Positions 32,035 through 32,773 of a DNA stretch of 32,773 bases are shown piece after piece. The DNA lies in contig NZ_BOLN01000013.1 in NCBI RefSeq assembly GCF_016861655.1, forward strand, positions 1 through 32,773. Direction: 5' to 3'. The first letter of the stretch is position 1; each line of letters begins with the position of its first letter. The position numbers were made by a program, and so were the translations under genes. This DNA is from Levilactobacillus lanxiensis (lineage in GTDB: Bacteria; Bacillota; Bacilli; Lactobacillales; Lactobacillaceae). The notes under the pieces are model-generated. The model was not told the origin of the DNA. It made no database searches and saw only the letters and a list, made by a program, of their open reading frames with translations.

Positions 32035-32372
32035 GTAACATCCGGATGGGCGTTAAAAAGTCTTGTATCTGACCATTGACCGGATTCGATAATTATCGGT
32101 TTAGTATTTAAGGGGAAATACCTAACCGACCGTCCACCCACCTGGAATGATTTGGGCCGTAACCAAATCATTCTCCTATAGAAAATCAGACCGCAAAGTT
32201 CCGTCGTTGTGGGGGCAACGGCCGAACCGGCAACACTTCCAACGTGTTCGTCTGATTTTCCCAGTCGTCTCTGGGGGGAAACGACCGAGAAAATCACCAA
32301 CAGGATAGGTATTGGCCATCGGAGTCTTTGGGGGAAACAGTAAAGTCGCGCCTTGGGGGGCGTGACTTTTTT
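32035..32372 (+). ncRNA. Candidate structured small RNA with G-rich loops
   Basis: No protein frame is credible here. A TATAAT at 32023-32028 could start a transcript near 32035; no good -35 is present. Hairpins in order: 32096-32129 (TCGGTT..AACCGA and GTATTT/AAATAC, loop AAGGGG). 32145-32173 (11 perfect bp GAATGATTTGG/CCAAATCATTC). 32181-32260 (11 perfect bp GAAAATCAGAC/GTCTGATTTTC enclosing two arms: CGTTG-TGGGGG-CAACG and AACAC/GTGTT). 32264-32285 (GTCGT/ACGAC, loop with GGGGGG). It closes with an 11-bp terminator, 32342-32372 (AAAGTCgCGCC/GGCGtGACTTT, loop TTGGGG, six T). The plus strand is favoured by the terminator T tract. It does not match RNase P, tmRNA, SRP or 6S RNA signatures. 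Confidence 0.6.
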
Positions 32373-32407
32373 CGTTTTGGCCTAGCGAAAAATAGGTGGT
32401 GATTTGC

Positions 32408-32601
32408 CGTTCCCGCCGGTGGGCTCAAGATGCCCTGCTGTGGGGAACGGTTCCAGCCTGAGAAACGGGCTTCCACCTCGCCTGAAAGCCTGGAACACCA
32501 CCAGTCTTCCAGGTCGTCCCGTGCTCTAAACTGAGAAATTCACTCAGTTAAGACCACCGACACAGCTGGTCATCTTGGCCCGCCTCTGGTCACTAACATT
32601 G
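32408..32601 (+). repeat. Structured intergenic repeat R10 (subtype 1)
   Basis: Starts CGTTCCCGCC, ends TCACTAACATTG. Closing helix GGTGGGC-t-CAAGATG with CATCTTG-GCCCGCC; inner GCTGTG/CACAGC; P1 GGT-tcc-AGCC with GGCT-tcc-ACC; P2 CCTGGAA/TTCCAGG; P3 AACTGAG/CTCAGTT. It begins 35 nt after the terminator of the candidate small RNA. Confidence 0.92.
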
Positions 32602-32723
32602 CGCACCTATTATCGCTAGCTGTAAAAATTCTGACAACTTATAATCATGACTTCCCATCTGCCCTAAGCATATTTGTTAAATACGTCATTCAAAAAGGGG
32701 CTGTGACATAAGTCTCCAAAATG

Positions 32724-32769
32724 AAAGCTGGTTGAGGAAAATCTTCGGATTTTCCTCAACCAGCTTTTT
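32724..32769 (+). terminator. Perfect 20-bp hairpin with TTCG loop at the right edge
   Basis: Two 20-nt arms (32724-32743 and 32748-32767; starting AAAGCTGGTTGAGG) are perfectly complementary around a TTCG tetraloop and run into TTTTT. Just before it is GGGGCTGTGACATAAGTC (from 32697), which resembles the end of an insertion sequence or the 3' region of a transposase gene. The element to the right is outside the window, so both terminator and mobile-element end are possible. Confidence 0.6.
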
Positions 32770-32773
32770 GGTA

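Noticed and set aside
32035..32372. RNase P RNA, tmRNA, SRP RNA or 6S RNA
   Set aside because: None of the conserved motifs of these RNAs was found; the G-loop layout differs.
4345..32601. R1-R10 as CRISPR, rho-independent terminators or insertion sequences
   Set aside because: No short direct repeats with spacers, no T tracts directly after the closing helix, separate terminators exist nearby, and no transposase frame is inside.

Overview
The window looks like chromosomal DNA of a lactic acid bacterium of the family Lactobacillaceae. The genes have strong AGGAGG-type ribosome binding sites, there is a tyrosine T-box in front of tyrS, PyrR-type attenuation, a CcpA cre-like site, and lactobacillus-type proteins (nucleoside 2-deoxyribosyltransferase, Mga-like regulator, Nramp MntH). 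Apparent base composition is around 50% GC, which would fit Levilactobacillus or a relative; the genus is inference only.

Layout. Positions 1-225 hold tandem minus-strand promoters and the leader of an rRNA operon that lies left of the window. Then tyrS with T-box and mntH (minus), a small membrane protein (plus), marR and a DUF2252 gene (minus), an Mga-like regulator and a small acidic protein (minus), and a divergent three-gene operon for a poly-N-acetylglucosamine-type exopolysaccharide (8855-11252, plus). Next come an NCS1 nucleobase permease and a deoxyribosyltransferase (minus), a pair of bacterial PH-domain membrane proteins (14470-16378, plus), a GntR/ABC ATPase/permease operon with a self-operator (16557-18838, minus), a DUF975 membrane protein (minus), an arylsulfotransferase-like protein (plus), a nucleoside hydrolase and a DMT-type transporter (plus), a lone DinJ-type antitoxin (minus), a visibly AT-richer block with nudC, a nitronate monooxygenase and a divergent LysR regulator (25.6-28.6 kb), an ABC-F ATPase with a leader attenuator, and an AraC regulator (minus). 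The right end (32035-32773) has no protein gene.

The most striking content is between the genes. Ten copies (called R1-R10 here) of a roughly 165-240 nt structured repeat are spread over the window. All share one architecture: a long closing helix, an inner helix around GCTGTG/CACAGC, and three hairpins P1, P2 and P3. Sequence of the arms changes from copy to copy while complementarity is kept, most clearly in P3, which is strong comparative evidence for a folded RNA or folded single-stranded DNA. There are two closing-helix subtypes. Four copies start 22-35 nt after a stop codon in sense orientation, and five point away from the start of a divergent gene. I do not recognise the family. Right of the AraC gene is a second candidate, a plus-strand non-coding RNA of about 340 nt with several hairpins that expose G-rich loops and a strong terminator.

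Regulation readable from sequence: T-box (tyrS), PyrR-like attenuator (deoxyribosyltransferase), palindromic operator over the -10 (gntR operon), cre over an extended -10 (upstream of marR), and a terminator in the leader of the ABC-F gene.
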